Positions 51,164 through 59,817 of a stretch of 64,000 bases of DNA are shown here, one piece after another (positions within the stretch are counted from its first letter, which is position 1; each line of letters begins with the position of its first letter). The stretch lies in the NCBI RefSeq assembly GCF_003815675.1, contig NZ_CP033918.1, forward strand, positions 4,092,001 through 4,156,000, given 5' to 3'. Position numbers and translations under genes: made by a program. The stretch is from Chryseobacterium sp. G0186 (lineage in GTDB: Bacteria; Bacteroidota; Bacteroidia; Flavobacteriales; Weeksellaceae). The notes below the pieces were generated by a model. That model worked only from the letters and a program-made list of their open reading frames with translations, was not told the origin of the DNA and did no database searches.

Positions 51164-53266
51164 ATGAAAAAACTTTTACTCTTTATTTTTCTCTGTATAT
51201 CCCATGCTTTTTATTCCCAGGCAGATTGTGCGTCGGCACTGGCTGTTTGTGGGAACTCAAATATTACTTATAGCCCTTCAGGTTGGGGTGCTATCAAGGA
51301 ATTGGTAAACTCAGGCAGTTGTTTGGATGCAACAGGTGAGCATAATTCAATTTGGTATAAAATTACAATTGCATCAGGAGGAACACTAACCTTTGATCTG
51401 GTTCCGAATAATCCGGATGCCGATTATGACTGGGCAATCTTTGGGCCCAATGTAAATTGTGGGAGTTTAGGAGCTCCTATACGCTGTAATGCAGCAACGG
51501 TTATAGGACCCGGACCTGCTACAGGACTCAATATGACCAGTACTATTACGAATGCTCTTGGAGGTTCTTCAACACCTTATTGCAGATATCTTGATGTTTT
51601 ACCAGGACAAACGTATTATTTATTTATTGATAACTGGGTGAGCAGTACCAGTAGTACAACAGCTCCGTTTTCTTTGACATGGGGTGGAACAGCTACGTTG
51701 GCATCCCCGTTTACTGATCCTAATATTCAGACCTATCCTTTTAATCCTCCTGGGATTCCGGCTGTTAATCCGGCAGATCCAAGAGAAGTTATTATATGTT
51801 CAAATCCCATTCTTTTTGATTTTTCTACATTATCATCAGGTATTGTAAACGGAAACCTGAACTTTGGTGTAAGTTATCATACTACTCAGAATGATGCCTT
51901 AACAGGAAATAACCCTATTACAACTCCTATAACAGTAAATACAACAACTGTTTATTATTACAGTATAAGCTATACAGATGCAACTAACCCCAATAATCCT
52001 CTTAATAAGTGTAAACAGGTTGGTAAGTTTAAATTTAAGGATGGTGCTATTACTGCTAAAAATGCTACATTAACCGAGTGTAACAATAATAATGCGGGTA
52101 CAGCTTTATATGATTTAACAACTGCCGATGTTATAGCAGTTCCTAATGTTACTAAAAAATACTACCACACGATGGCTGACCTCAATGCAGGGACTAATGA
52201 AATTACAACACCTATGGCGTTTGTATCAGCGGAGGGAACGATCTATGTGAAGGTAACTTCTGAGTTTGGTTGTTCTTCGGTGGCTAAGATTACTTTAAAA
52301 TTTCATCCTGTAGTAGTGGTTAATGATGCTACCCTGAGATCATGTTTTATAGAAACTAATCCGGCTACGGCATCCTTTAACCTAATTAATGCTTCTGTGA
52401 CCGGCCCGCAAAATACAGGTAAGAAATATTATCCGTCCTTAGCAGATGCTATTAGTCAAACCAATGAAATTACAACGCCGGCAGCTTATATAGCACCCAA
52501 TGGAGTAGTGTATGTAAGGGTTTTAAATGGTCAGGGATGTTACGCTATTGCCAAGATTACTTTGTTAGTAATTCCTCCAGTATATTCTAATGTACTTAAA
52601 AATAAAGTAATTTGTGCAGAAGATAAGACCATCTTAGATGCCGGACCAGGATTCAAAAGCTATAAATGGAGCACCGGTGCTACAACGCAAACCATTAATG
52701 TAGGAGTAGGAGTGTATTGGGTACAACTTACAACAGGAGAATGTGTTACCACACAAATGGTAAAGGTAATCCCATCTGAGCAGCCTGTTGTTTCCGGTAT
52801 TGATGTTACCAATAACATGATCACAGTATCCGTAATTGGAGGAACGCCACCGTACAAATACTCGCTGGATAATATTGTTTGGCAGGATTCTAATATTTTC
52901 AGTAATCTTCCAAGAGGAGATCATAAAATATTTGTAAAAGATGGCTATGATTGTGATCCTATTGAAATTGGAGTTGTTGTTCCCAACCTGATTAATGTAA
53001 TTACTCCGAATGCAGATGGAGCTAATGATGTGATCGATTATTCTGCATTGGCTGGTAAGCAAAACCTTGTTATAAACATTTACGACAGATATGGAACAAA
53101 AATTCATCAGGCAGATAAGCTTAATGGCTATAAATGGGACGGAACCATTGGTGGCAGAAGAGCACCTACCGGAACCTATTGGTATTCTGTACTGTGGAAT
53201 GAAAATAATAAGAAAAATACACCTGTCAAATTTACAGGCTGGGTATTGGTTAAAAATAGAGAATAA
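51164..53266 (+). CDS. Type IX-secreted protein with type B (gliding-type) sorting domain
   Basis: The 700-residue protein has a signal peptide (MKKLLLFIFLCISHAFYSQA), an N-terminal domain of about 170 residues like secreted adhesin modules (SIWYKITIASGGTLTFDLVP), and several Ig-like/beta modules. Two consecutive 88-residue repeats begin ATLTECNNNN and ATLRSCFIET. A Ser/Thr-rich module (SYKWSTGATTQTINVGVGVY) follows. The C-terminal 90 residues (LINVITPNADGANDVIDYSA to FTGWVLVKNRE) are the type B sorting domain of gliding-associated cargo. It should be exported by type IX secretion and displayed or released. It has no enzymatic motif and is best called an adhesin-like protein. Confidence 0.85.
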   Translation: MKKLLLFIFLCISHAFYSQADCASALAVCGNSNITYSPSGWGAIKELVNSGSCLDATGEHNSIWYKITIASGGTLTFDLVPNNPDADYDWAIFGPNVNCGSLGAPIRCNAATVIGPGPATGLNMTSTITNALGGSSTPYCRYLDVLPGQTYYLFIDNWVSSTSSTTAPFSLTWGGTATLASPFTDPNIQTYPFNPPGIPAVNPADPREVIICSNPILFDFSTLSSGIVNGNLNFGVSYHTTQNDALTGNNPITTPITVNTTTVYYYSISYTDATNPNNPLNKCKQVGKFKFKDGAITAKNATLTECNNNNAGTALYDLTTADVIAVPNVTKKYYHTMADLNAGTNEITTPMAFVSAEGTIYVKVTSEFGCSSVAKITLKFHPVVVVNDATLRSCFIETNPATASFNLINASVTGPQNTGKKYYPSLADAISQTNEITTPAAYIAPNGVVYVRVLNGQGCYAIAKITLLVIPPVYSNVLKNKVICAEDKTILDAGPGFKSYKWSTGATTQTINVGVGVYWVQLTTGECVTTQMVKVIPSEQPVVSGIDVTNNMITVSVIGGTPPYKYSLDNIVWQDSNIFSNLPRGDHKIFVKDGYDCDPIEIGVVVPNLINVITPNADGANDVIDYSALAGKQNLVINIYDRYGTKIHQADKLNGYKWDGTIGGRRAPTGTYWYSVLWNENNKKNTPVKFTGWVLVKNRE
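52064..52569 (+). repeat. Two 88-residue coding repeats in the type IX cargo gene
   Basis: The units start at 52064 and 52328 (264 bases apart). They share ATL-x-x-C, KKYY, TNEITTP-x-A and G-C-x-x-x-AKITL. Confidence 0.75.
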
Positions 53267-53294
53267 CCATATATCATAAATATAAGACATAGAT

Positions 53295-53322
53295 AAAACC
53301 ACTTCGGAAGAGGTGGTTTTTA
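53295..53322 (+). terminator. Terminator of the type IX cargo gene
   Basis: AAAACCAC pairs with GTGGTTTT around a loop containing a further short TTC/GAA pairing. It is followed by a T-rich run. Confidence 0.65.
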
Positions 53323-53361
53323 CCTTTTAATTTTTTTACATTAGTTACCAAAATAGAAAGA

Positions 53362-53952
53362 ATGAAAGACCTTTTTGTAAAACGTTTTGAGTACTATAAA
53401 TCCCTTGGTGACAAAACGTTTAACCAGTTGTCTGACGAACAGATATTCTGGCAGTATAACGAAGAAAGTAACTCCATTGCGGTAATTGTACAGCATGTTG
53501 CAGGAAATATGCTGTCGAGATGGACTAATTTTTTAACTGAAGATGGTGAAAAATCCTGGCGCCATCGTGATGAGGAATTTGTAAGCGGGTTCAAAACAAA
53601 AACTGAAGTTATTGAATTCTGGGAAAAAGGATGGACGTGTTTTTTTAATGCCTTAGATCAGATCAATGATGAAAATCTTTACGCAACCATTTATATCCGA
53701 GGAGAAGGTCATTCTGTTATTGATGCCGTCTGCAGACAGTTGGCTCATTATCCTTACCATATCGGACAAATCATTTATATCGCTAAAATGATCAAAAATA
53801 ATGACTGGAATACTCTTTCCATTGCCAGAAATAGGTCGCAAGAGTTTAATAATGAAATGAAAAACAAATTTCTGAGTGAAGAACAGGATACGAATTCATC
53901 ACCTGTCTGCTTCCAAAACAGTCCTGAAGTAAGGGATGAATATAAACAATAG
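53362..53952 (+). CDS. DinB-like / DUF1572 protein
   Basis: The 196-residue protein fits the DUF1572 branch of the DinB four-helix-bundle superfamily. Family features are EYYKSLGDKTFNQLSDEQ, IAVIVQHVAGNMLSRWTNF (the first His), and AVCRQLAHYPYHIGQIIYIA (two more His). The three His give the metal site. ARNRSQEFNNEMKNKF ends the domain, and the C-terminal 25 residues are a loose tail. Members are metal-binding, with thiol-transferase-like or unknown roles. It is a single gene with a terminator before it. Confidence 0.85.
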   Translation: MKDLFVKRFEYYKSLGDKTFNQLSDEQIFWQYNEESNSIAVIVQHVAGNMLSRWTNFLTEDGEKSWRHRDEEFVSGFKTKTEVIEFWEKGWTCFFNALDQINDENLYATIYIRGEGHSVIDAVCRQLAHYPYHIGQIIYIAKMIKNNDWNTLSIARNRSQEFNNEMKNKFLSEEQDTNSSPVCFQNSPEVRDEYKQ

Positions 53953-53963
53953 ATTGAATCAAT

Positions 53964-53993
53964 CTTGGATTCTTATTAAAATTACTATCTTTG
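53964..53993 (+). promoter_or_regulatory. Promoter of mtaB
   Basis: A CTTG box (53964-53967) is followed after 18 bases by TATCTTTG (53986-53993), a perfect -7 element, 25 bases before the mtaB start codon. Confidence 0.6.
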
Positions 53994-54018
53994 CACCCAT
54001 AAAATTCAGGAGTAACAA

Positions 54019-55365
54019 ATGTCTACTTTTCACAGAACTGCCGCGTTTCATACACTGGGCTGCAAATTAAACTTTGCAGAAACATCTACTATTGCCCGTC
54101 AATTAACAGATGCAGGTTATGATAAGGTAAGTTTTGATGAAAAAGCAAATGTGTATGTAATCAATACCTGCTCGGTAACAGAAAATGCTGACCGTGAATG
54201 TAAGCTGCATGTGAAAAGAGCAATGAAAGCCAATCCTGAGGGACTTGTTGTTATTGTTGGATGCTATGCACAGCTTAAGCCTGAAGAGATTTCACAGATT
54301 AATGGTGTAGACCTTGTCCTGGGAGCGAAGGAAAAATTCAATATTCTAAGCTACCTTGACGATTTGGAGAAAACCGATCATGAAGGAATTGTTCATTCTT
54401 GTGAAATAGAAGAAACCGATTTCTTTATCGGAAGTTATTCTATTGGTGACAGAACCAGAGCTTTCCTGAAAGTACAGGACGGTTGTGATTATAAATGTAC
54501 CTACTGTACCATTCCGTTGGCAAGAGGAATTTCTCGCTCAGACACCATCGAAAATGTTCTGAAAAATGCTACAGAAATTGCAGCTAAAGATATCAAAGAG
54601 ATTGTTCTTACAGGGGTAAATATCGGGGACTATGGTAAAGGTGAATTCGGTAACAAAAGACACGAACATACTTTCCTGGATCTTATTTCTGAACTTGATA
54701 AAGTAGAGGGAATCGAAAGAATCCGTATCTCTTCCATTGAACCTAATCTTTTAAAGGATGAAAGTATAGAACTGGTTTCCAAAAGCAGAAGCTTTGTTCC
54801 GCATTTTCATATTCCGTTGCAGTCCGGATGCGATGATTTATTGAAAAAAATGAAACGTCGTTATCTGACCAAGCTGTACAATGACAGAGTCAACAAGATT
54901 CGTGAGGTAATGCCTGACGCTGCTATTGGTGTGGATGTTATTGTAGGATTCCCCGGAGAAACAGAGGAAAGATTTATGGAAACATATAATTTCCTTAATG
55001 AACTTCCTATTACTTATCTTCACGTATTTACTTATTCTGAAAGAGAAAATACAGAAGCGGTAGGAATGGATGGAGTAGTTCCTATTGCCGAAAGAAAAAA
55101 ACGTAATAAAATGCTTAGAATTCTTTCCGAAAAGAAGAAAATGGCATTTTATCAGACACAGCTTGGAAAAACGCTTCCGGTACTTTGGGAGCATGAAAAT
55201 AAAGACGGGAAAATGTTTGGCTTCACAGAAAACTATGTGAGAGTCCAGAAAGACTTTGATCCTGCATTCGTTAATCAGATTGAATTTCTAAATTTAGAAA
55301 AAATCCTGTCAGATGGCACGGTTTCAGTGCAATCCTCCTACCAAAATTTTTTAGCAAAAGCATAG
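54019..55365 (+). CDS. mtaB: tRNA (N6-threonylcarbamoyladenosine37-C2)-methylthiotransferase
   Basis: The radical-SAM enzyme adds a methylthio group to t6A37 of tRNAs reading ANN codons. The 448-residue protein shows the N-terminal Fe-S domain (AFHTLGCKLNFAETSTIA, VINTCSVTENADRECKLHVK, IVGCYAQLKPEEI), the radical-SAM motif GCDYKCTYCTIPLARG, and a short TRAM domain at the C-terminus (MFGFTENYVRVQKDF). The first-Cys spacing G-C-K-L-N-F and the CYAQLKPEE sequence fit the MtaB subgroup and not MiaB. The start ATG lies just after a perfect promoter. Confidence 0.93.
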   Translation: MSTFHRTAAFHTLGCKLNFAETSTIARQLTDAGYDKVSFDEKANVYVINTCSVTENADRECKLHVKRAMKANPEGLVVIVGCYAQLKPEEISQINGVDLVLGAKEKFNILSYLDDLEKTDHEGIVHSCEIEETDFFIGSYSIGDRTRAFLKVQDGCDYKCTYCTIPLARGISRSDTIENVLKNATEIAAKDIKEIVLTGVNIGDYGKGEFGNKRHEHTFLDLISELDKVEGIERIRISSIEPNLLKDESIELVSKSRSFVPHFHIPLQSGCDDLLKKMKRRYLTKLYNDRVNKIREVMPDAAIGVDVIVGFPGETEERFMETYNFLNELPITYLHVFTYSERENTEAVGMDGVVPIAERKKRNKMLRILSEKKKMAFYQTQLGKTLPVLWEHENKDGKMFGFTENYVRVQKDFDPAFVNQIEFLNLEKILSDGTVSVQSSYQNFLAKA

Positions 55366-55417
55366 GCTCTTTGCAAAATTTCCACTAAATTTATTTTTAA
55401 CTTTAAATACTAGATTC

Positions 55418-56935
55418 ATGAGAGATAAGTTTTTATCTTGGGGAATTGTATTAGTACTCGCTACATGGACTGTAGCGTTACTGATCAGAGCGCATTATTG
55501 GATACCTACACTGTTATCCGCTATTTATGCATTGGGTGTTTACAATGCTTACCAATCGAAACATGCTATTTTGAGGAACTTTCCTGTATTGGGATACTTC
55601 AGGTACTTTTTCGAAAGTATTTCACCAGAGATGCAGCAGTATTTCATTGAAAGGGAGACCGATGGGAAACCTTTTCCAAGAAATCAGCGTTCTGCAGTAT
55701 ACAGACGTGCTAAAAACCTAAGCGATACCGTTGCTTTTGGTACACAGCTGGAAGTTAACCACAGAAAATATGAGGGGATCAAGCATTCTATTTATGCTAA
55801 ATCACCATCAGAAGAACTTCCGAGAGTCTGGGTAGGAGGAGAACAATGTACACAGCCTTACCATGCGTCTTTATTTAATATTTCAGCGATGAGTTTCGGG
55901 GCATTAAGTGACAGGGCACAGATTTCACTGAACAGAGGTGCCAAGAAAGGAAATTTTTATCATAATACCGGAGAAGGAGGGATTTCACCTTACCATATGG
56001 AAGGAGGTGATTTATGCTGGCAGATTGGAACCGGATACTTTGGATGTCGTGATGAGGAAGGAAAATTTAATCCTGAATTATTCAAAAAATATTCAACACT
56101 TCCCAACGTGAAAATGGTGGAAATTAAATTGTCACAAGGGGCAAAGCCTGGTCACGGAGGAGTACTTCCCGGAGTGAAAAATACACCTGAAATTGCTGGA
56201 ATACGTCACGTCACTCCTGGGATGACTGTTATTTCACCACCATCACATACATCTTTCTCGGATGCTGCGGGGTTGTTGAGGTTTGTCCAGGAATTAAGAG
56301 AACTTTCAGGAGGAAAACCAGTTGGATTTAAACTTTGTATTGGTGATACAAAAGAATTCGAGGATATCTGTGTACAAATGAATGTGCTGAAGATTTATCC
56401 GGATTTTATTACCATTGACGGAGCAGAAGGGGGAACAGGAGCAGCACCACCGGAATTTTCGGATGGAGTAGGGATGCCTTTAGAACCAGCCTTAATCTTT
56501 GTAAACAGAACATTGAACAATTATAACCTTAGACATAAATTAAGGGTAATTGCCAGTGGGAAAGTGCTTACAAGTTTAGATATCTTAAGAGCTGTTGCTA
56601 TGGGAGCAGATATGTGTAATAATGCAAGAGGATTTATGTTCTCTCTGGGATGTATTCAGGCATTAAGATGTAATTCCAACAACTGTCCTACAGGAGTGGC
56701 TACACAGGATAAAATGCTTATTAAAGGGCTTGATGTAACGGATAAAGCAGAAAGAGTATACCACTTTCACAAAAATACACTTCATACCTGCAATGAGCTG
56801 ATTGCAGCAGCCGGAAGAAGTTCTTACGAAGAAGTAGATGCAACAATGTTTATGAGAGGAGATGAATTTGACCATCTTGCAGATCTATATTTCCCGGATA
56901 TTTTAGGAAATGTAAAACAAAAGGCAAGATCATAA
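55418..56935 (+). CDS. FMN-binding glutamate synthase family protein
   Basis: The 505-residue protein has two N-terminal membrane segments (FLSWGIVLVLATWTVALLI and WIPTLLSAIYALGVYNAY) and a large glutamate-synthase-type FMN/alpha-beta barrel. It shows SLFNISAMSFGALSDRAQIS, NTGEGGISPYHMEGGDLCW and KLSQGAKPGHGGVLPG, and VGFKLCIGDTKEFEDI, DFITIDGAEGGTGAAPPEFS and MGADMCNNARGFMFSLGCIQ with the Cys cluster ALRCNSNNCPTGVATQD for an iron-sulfur centre. These lone barrel proteins lack the glutaminase domain, so glutamate synthesis from glutamine is not expected and the reaction is unknown. It lies 52 bases after mtaB. Confidence 0.88.
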   Translation: MRDKFLSWGIVLVLATWTVALLIRAHYWIPTLLSAIYALGVYNAYQSKHAILRNFPVLGYFRYFFESISPEMQQYFIERETDGKPFPRNQRSAVYRRAKNLSDTVAFGTQLEVNHRKYEGIKHSIYAKSPSEELPRVWVGGEQCTQPYHASLFNISAMSFGALSDRAQISLNRGAKKGNFYHNTGEGGISPYHMEGGDLCWQIGTGYFGCRDEEGKFNPELFKKYSTLPNVKMVEIKLSQGAKPGHGGVLPGVKNTPEIAGIRHVTPGMTVISPPSHTSFSDAAGLLRFVQELRELSGGKPVGFKLCIGDTKEFEDICVQMNVLKIYPDFITIDGAEGGTGAAPPEFSDGVGMPLEPALIFVNRTLNNYNLRHKLRVIASGKVLTSLDILRAVAMGADMCNNARGFMFSLGCIQALRCNSNNCPTGVATQDKMLIKGLDVTDKAERVYHFHKNTLHTCNELIAAAGRSSYEEVDATMFMRGDEFDHLADLYFPDILGNVKQKARS

Positions 56936-56981
56936 TAACAAAATAGCTAGAGTGGTCCTAAACAGGCTGCTTCAATAAATA

Positions 56982-57020
56982 AAAAAAATCAGAGTAGAGT
57001 ATTTCTATTCTGATTTTTTT
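56982..57020 (+). terminator. Terminator of the glutamate-synthase-like gene
   Basis: AATCAGA pairs with TCTGATT, with an inner TAGA/TCTA pairing, flanked by A and T runs on both sides. Confidence 0.75.
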
Positions 57021-57120
57021 TATCCCTAAATACTAACAACAGATCTGGAATTATGGTATAGTTTTCACAAGATTATTTATACTTAATTAAACGCTGAACA
57101 CAAGGTTTGAAATATCTTAT

Positions 57121-57152
57121 AAATAAAAAAACCGCTTTTTATAAGCGGTTTT
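57121..57152. terminator. Terminator of the FKBP-like lipoprotein gene
   Basis: AAAACCGCTT pairs with AAGCGGTTTT around five bases, with T-rich exits on the minus strand. Confidence 0.8.
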
Positions 57153-57168
57153 ATAAGTTTGTTTATTT

Positions 57169-57915
57169 TTAATCCTGACCTGCAGGTCTTGTTTTACTTC
57201 CATAAATTTGGAAATTGAAAACAAAAGACTTGTTTCTATAAGACTGTCCTAAATATTGATAATGAGCATTTCTTGCAAAAGCTGCTTTTGATGGCACTAT
57301 AATTACCCCTTGTAGGTTATAAGAAGTTTCACTAGGCAGGTCATTAAATCCACTGAATATTTGTAATGCTTCCTTGAAACCGGCTATTTCATAATAGCTA
57401 CGCTGTTTAGCAGCATCTGTAGTTGCAGCATCTAAAACACTTTGCTTTACATAAAAATACATTGGGTCAACCAGAGGAAGAGTAATTCCATCGATGGTAT
57501 TTAAAAATGCAGATTTAGCAGTAAACACAACGCTTCCATTATTGTCAGTTGCCAAATAAGAGTACCCTCTACCCATTATTTTAATAACACTTTTTTCAGT
57601 AATGGGCTGAGCATCGGTGGTTGAAGGCTGTGCTCCATTTCTCATGATATAAATGGTTCCGGAAGGAAGTGTTTTATAATCTAAGTCAGATAATTTCTTT
57701 TCATTATCATCCGCAGTATCTGTTGCACTGAAAGCTTTTATATTTCCCTGAGCATCAAGATAATTTTCATCCATAAATTTTTTAATAGCCTGAATATCAT
57801 AGTTGTTTTGGACATTGATGTCTTCCGGCTCTACATAATAATCTATTACATCATCTTTCTTACACGCAGAAAAACATAAAGATCCCGCAAGGATATATAA
57901 AAATATTTTTTTCAT
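57169..57915 (-). CDS. FKBP-like lipoprotein
   Basis: The 248-residue protein has a lipoprotein signal (MKKIFLYILAGSLCFSACKK). Its C-terminal part looks like a diverged FKBP isomerase fold: EIAGFKEALQIFSGFNDLPS corresponds to the G-W-x-E-A-L strand, VIIVPSKAAFARNAHYQYL to the I-P-x-x-x-A-Y-G strand, and FVFNFQIYGSK to the final V-F-x-V-x-L strand. Several catalytic residues of true FKBPs (the Tyr of F-D-S and the Trp of G-W) are absent, so catalysis is doubtful. Such lipoproteins occur with gliding and secretion genes, but none lie nearby. It is a single gene. Confidence 0.65.
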   Translation of the reverse strand: MKKIFLYILAGSLCFSACKKDDVIDYYVEPEDINVQNNYDIQAIKKFMDENYLDAQGNIKAFSATDTADDNEKKLSDLDYKTLPSGTIYIMRNGAQPSTTDAQPITEKSVIKIMGRGYSYLATDNNGSVVFTAKSAFLNTIDGITLPLVDPMYFYVKQSVLDAATTDAAKQRSYYEIAGFKEALQIFSGFNDLPSETSYNLQGVIIVPSKAAFARNAHYQYLGQSYRNKSFVFNFQIYGSKTRPAGQD

Positions 57916-57970
57916 TTCAAAAAACTTTAATTACTTTACAAATAATATAACGGCAAAAGTATAAAAAATT

Positions 57971-58408
57971 ATGAGAATAGATAAATTTTTGTGGAGCATT
58001 CGTTTTTATAAGACGAGAAATATTGCAGCAGAGGAGATTAAAAAGAATAGGGTTTCCATTGGAACCTCAGCCGTAAAGTCATCTAAGGAGGTAAAAGAAG
58101 GAGATGTTATCAAGATCCGTAAGAATCAAATTGATTATAAAATAAAAGTAATCCAGATCCCTAAAAGCCGAATTGGGGCAAAATTAGTCCCACTTCACAT
58201 ACAGGATGTAACAGACAAGGAACAATATGAGCTGTTGAAACTTCGTAAAATGTCACAGGACTATTACAGAAACAAAGGCGAGGGGAGACCTACCAAAAAG
58301 GACAGAAGAGAGATGGATGACTATGTAGGTAACGATATTGCCTCAGACTTTACAGATTGGGATGATTTCTTTGGTGAAACAGATAGTGAAACTGAAAACG
58401 AGGATTAA
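57971..58408 (+). CDS. S4-domain RNA-binding protein (Hsp15-like)
   Basis: The 145-residue protein opens with the S4 RNA-binding motif MRIDKFLWSIRFYKTRNIAA, then EIKKNRVSIGTSAVKSSKEV and KEGDVIKIRKNQIDYKIKVI, very close to Hsp15. Hsp15 binds free 50S subunits carrying nascent chains. The C-terminal third is charged, first basic (GEGRPTKKDRREMDD) and then very acidic (SETENED). The start lies 55 bases past the divergent lipoprotein gene, and it converges with aroK over a shared hairpin. Confidence 0.9.
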   Translation: MRIDKFLWSIRFYKTRNIAAEEIKKNRVSIGTSAVKSSKEVKEGDVIKIRKNQIDYKIKVIQIPKSRIGAKLVPLHIQDVTDKEQYELLKLRKMSQDYYRNKGEGRPTKKDRREMDDYVGNDIASDFTDWDDFFGETDSETENED

Positions 58409-58413
58409 AATAA

Positions 58414-58437
58414 AAAAGCTCTAGAGATAGAGCTTTT
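58414..58437. terminator. Bidirectional hairpin between the S4 gene and aroK
   Basis: AAAAGCTCTA pairs with TAGAGCTTTT around GAGA. It overlaps the aroK stop codon. Confidence 0.75.
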
Positions 58438-58936
58438 CTATAATTTCTTTAACAATATCTTCAGGTTCTCTGGCATCAGTACCCACACTAAATTGAGCCT
58501 TACTGTAAAATTGATTTCTTTCAAATAGATGCTTGGCAATAAATTCCGGTAGATCTTCATCTGAAATATTGGCAATAATTGGCCTTTTTTCTTTCTGTTT
58601 GGAGAGCCTGTCAACCAAGGTTCCCACAGAAGCTCTTAGAAATACGCTTTTAGAGTTATGATTGATGATCTCCATATTATTATAGTACACGGGGGTTCCT
58701 CCGCCAAGGCTTAAAACTACGTTTTCTTCCGAAGCCAATATTTCTTCAAGAGCCTCTCTCTCTAGCTTTCTAAAGTGGATTTCTCCCTTTTTTTCAAAAA
58801 TCTCAGGAATGGTTAATTTATTCCTCCTGGTAATCTCTTTATCAAGATCTATCAGTTTAAAATCTATTTTTTCGCTTAATATTTTGGAAATGTGAGATTT
58901 GCCGCACCCCATGTATCCAATGAGTGAAATTATCAT
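58421..58936 (-). CDS. aroK: Shikimate kinase
   Basis: The enzyme phosphorylates shikimate at the 3-hydroxyl with ATP, the fifth step of chorismate synthesis. The 171-residue sequence has the Walker A loop IGYMGCGKSHISKIL (Lys13), the D-x-D of FKLIDLDKEITRR, HFRKLEREALEEIL with the shikimate-binding Arg, and VLSLGGGTPVYY. KQKEKRPIIANISDE holds the lid Arg, and ERNQFYSKAQFSV the adenine-site Arg. The length is normal. It is a single gene, convergent with the S4 gene. Confidence 0.95.
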   Translation of the reverse strand: MIISLIGYMGCGKSHISKILSEKIDFKLIDLDKEITRRNKLTIPEIFEKKGEIHFRKLEREALEEILASEENVVLSLGGGTPVYYNNMEIINHNSKSVFLRASVGTLVDRLSKQKEKRPIIANISDEDLPEFIAKHLFERNQFYSKAQFSVGTDAREPEDIVKEIIEKLYL

Positions 58937-58967
58937 GAATTTTTTTTAAACAAATTTGCGAAAAAGT

Positions 58968-58997
58968 TTTGAGATAAAGAAAAAAGTCATATCTTTG
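58968..58997 (+). promoter_or_regulatory. Promoter of the tRNA cluster
   Basis: TTTG (58968-58971) and TATCTTTG (58990-58997) are 18 bases apart, both perfect to the Bacteroidota consensus. They lie about 55 bases before the first tRNA. Confidence 0.75.
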
Positions 58998-59051
58998 CAC
59001 CACTTAAAACAGGGGACATTACTTAAATGAAAACTTGTTTAGTAAGTGGCC

Positions 59052-59124
59052 GACTCGGTAGCTCAGCTGGTAGAGCAATACACTTTTAATGTATGGGTCC
59101 TGGGTTCGAATCCCAGCCGGGTCA
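59052..59124 (+). tRNA. tRNA-Lys (anticodon TTT), first copy
   Basis: The 73-base tRNA folds fully: acceptor GACTCGG with CCGGGTC, D stem GCTC/GAGC, anticodon stem ATACA/TGTAT with loop CTTTTAA (anticodon TTT), and T stem CTGGG/CCCAG with TTCGAAT. The discriminator is A, and the CCA end is not encoded. It is identical to the third tRNA. Confidence 0.95.
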
Positions 59125-59159
59125 CTAGCAATAAAAATTACTATTTCTGTAATTTTATT

Positions 59160-59242
59160 GCCTGCGTGGTGAAATTGGTAGACACGCCATCTTGAGGGGG
59201 TGGTTTCCTAAGGATGTGCTGGTTCGAGTCCAGTCGCAGGCA
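59160..59242 (+). tRNA. tRNA-Leu (anticodon GAG)
   Basis: This is an 83-base class II tRNA with acceptor GCCTGCG paired with CGCAGGC. The anticodon stem CCATC/GGTGG holds the loop TTGAGGG (anticodon GAG). A long variable arm and T stem CTGG/CCAG follow. The discriminator is A, and CCA is not encoded. Confidence 0.93.
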
Positions 59243-59296
59243 CTGCAAAGAAAAATTTATAATTATAGTGAAATTAATTTCATTTTAATTGTGGCC

Positions 59297-59369
59297 GACT
59301 CGGTAGCTCAGCTGGTAGAGCAATACACTTTTAATGTATGGGTCCTGGGTTCGAATCCCAGCCGGGTCA
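59297..59369 (+). tRNA. tRNA-Lys (anticodon TTT), second copy
   Basis: It is identical base for base to the first copy. The identity extends six bases upstream and one base downstream (59046-59125 against 59291-59370), which shows a recent duplication or gene conversion. Confidence 0.95.
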
Positions 59370-59424
59370 CAAGTTTACTGAAAAGTAAATTTTTTTCATA
59401 TTAATATTTTGTGATTTGGTGTTT

Positions 59425-59456
59425 CAAAGGTCTCTTTCCAGAGGCCTTTGATTTTT
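59425..59456 (+). terminator. Terminator of the tRNA cluster
   Basis: CAAAGGTCTCT pairs with AGAGGCCTTTG (one T-G pair) around TTCC, with a short T run after it. Confidence 0.75.
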
Positions 59457-59478
59457 GTATTCATATAATAATAAAAAT

Positions 59479-59817
59479 ATGAGTGATATTAGTATAATTG
59501 ATGAAGAATTAGCGTGGATGATCGTTGCTGCATTATTGTCTGCAGCCGTTTTCTTTTTAATTTTTTTATATCATGTAATTCGTGCTTACCTAAAATCTAA
59601 TAGAGAAAAAATAAGGCTTAAAGATACCGGCTCATATGGATATATTTTAGGAGGAGCTGCTGTAATGGGGTTTGAATTCTTTTGTTTATTATTCCTGAAA
59701 AAAGAAAATAATAGTATAAATGAGATTGTAGCGGGAATATTCTCGGTGGTATTATTTTTATCTCCTTTGATTATCTGGATCTTTGGTTCTTATTATGATA
59801 AATCAAAAAAACTCTGA
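59479..59817 (+). CDS. Small membrane protein of unknown function
   Basis: The 112-residue protein has three predicted membrane segments (about 15-40 with MIVAALLSAAVFFLIFLYHV, about 58-75 with ILGGAAVMGFEFFCLLFL, and about 83-103 with AGIFSVVLFLSPLIIWIF) joined by short charged loops. I do not recognise the family. I start at the ATG at 59479, because the TTG at 59455 overlaps the T tract of the tRNA terminator. Its stop codon lies in a palindromic terminator shared with panC. There is no partner gene. Confidence 0.6.
   Translation: MSDISIIDEELAWMIVAALLSAAVFFLIFLYHVIRAYLKSNREKIRLKDTGSYGYILGGAAVMGFEFFCLLFLKKENNSINEIVAGIFSVVLFLSPLIIWIFGSYYDKSKKL

Noticed and set aside
52634..53302. A 222-codon minus-strand frame opposite the type IX cargo gene
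   Set aside because: It is antisense to the conserved type B sorting domain, and its translation has Cys/Ile-rich shadow composition and no promoter.
57854..57915. Lipoprotein at 57169-57915 as a GldI-type gliding FKBP
   Set aside because: The lipobox fits, but the catalytic FKBP residues are missing and no gld gene is adjacent, so I do not assign the name.
59046..59370. 80-base direct repeat as an attachment-site duplication from an integrated element
   Set aside because: The repeats are whole tRNA genes with flanks, and only a tRNA-Leu lies between them. No integrase or cargo is present.
59192..59404. A 70-codon plus-strand frame across the tRNA cluster
   Set aside because: It is read through tRNA-Leu and tRNA-Lys. 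The tRNAs fold completely, so the frame is incidental.
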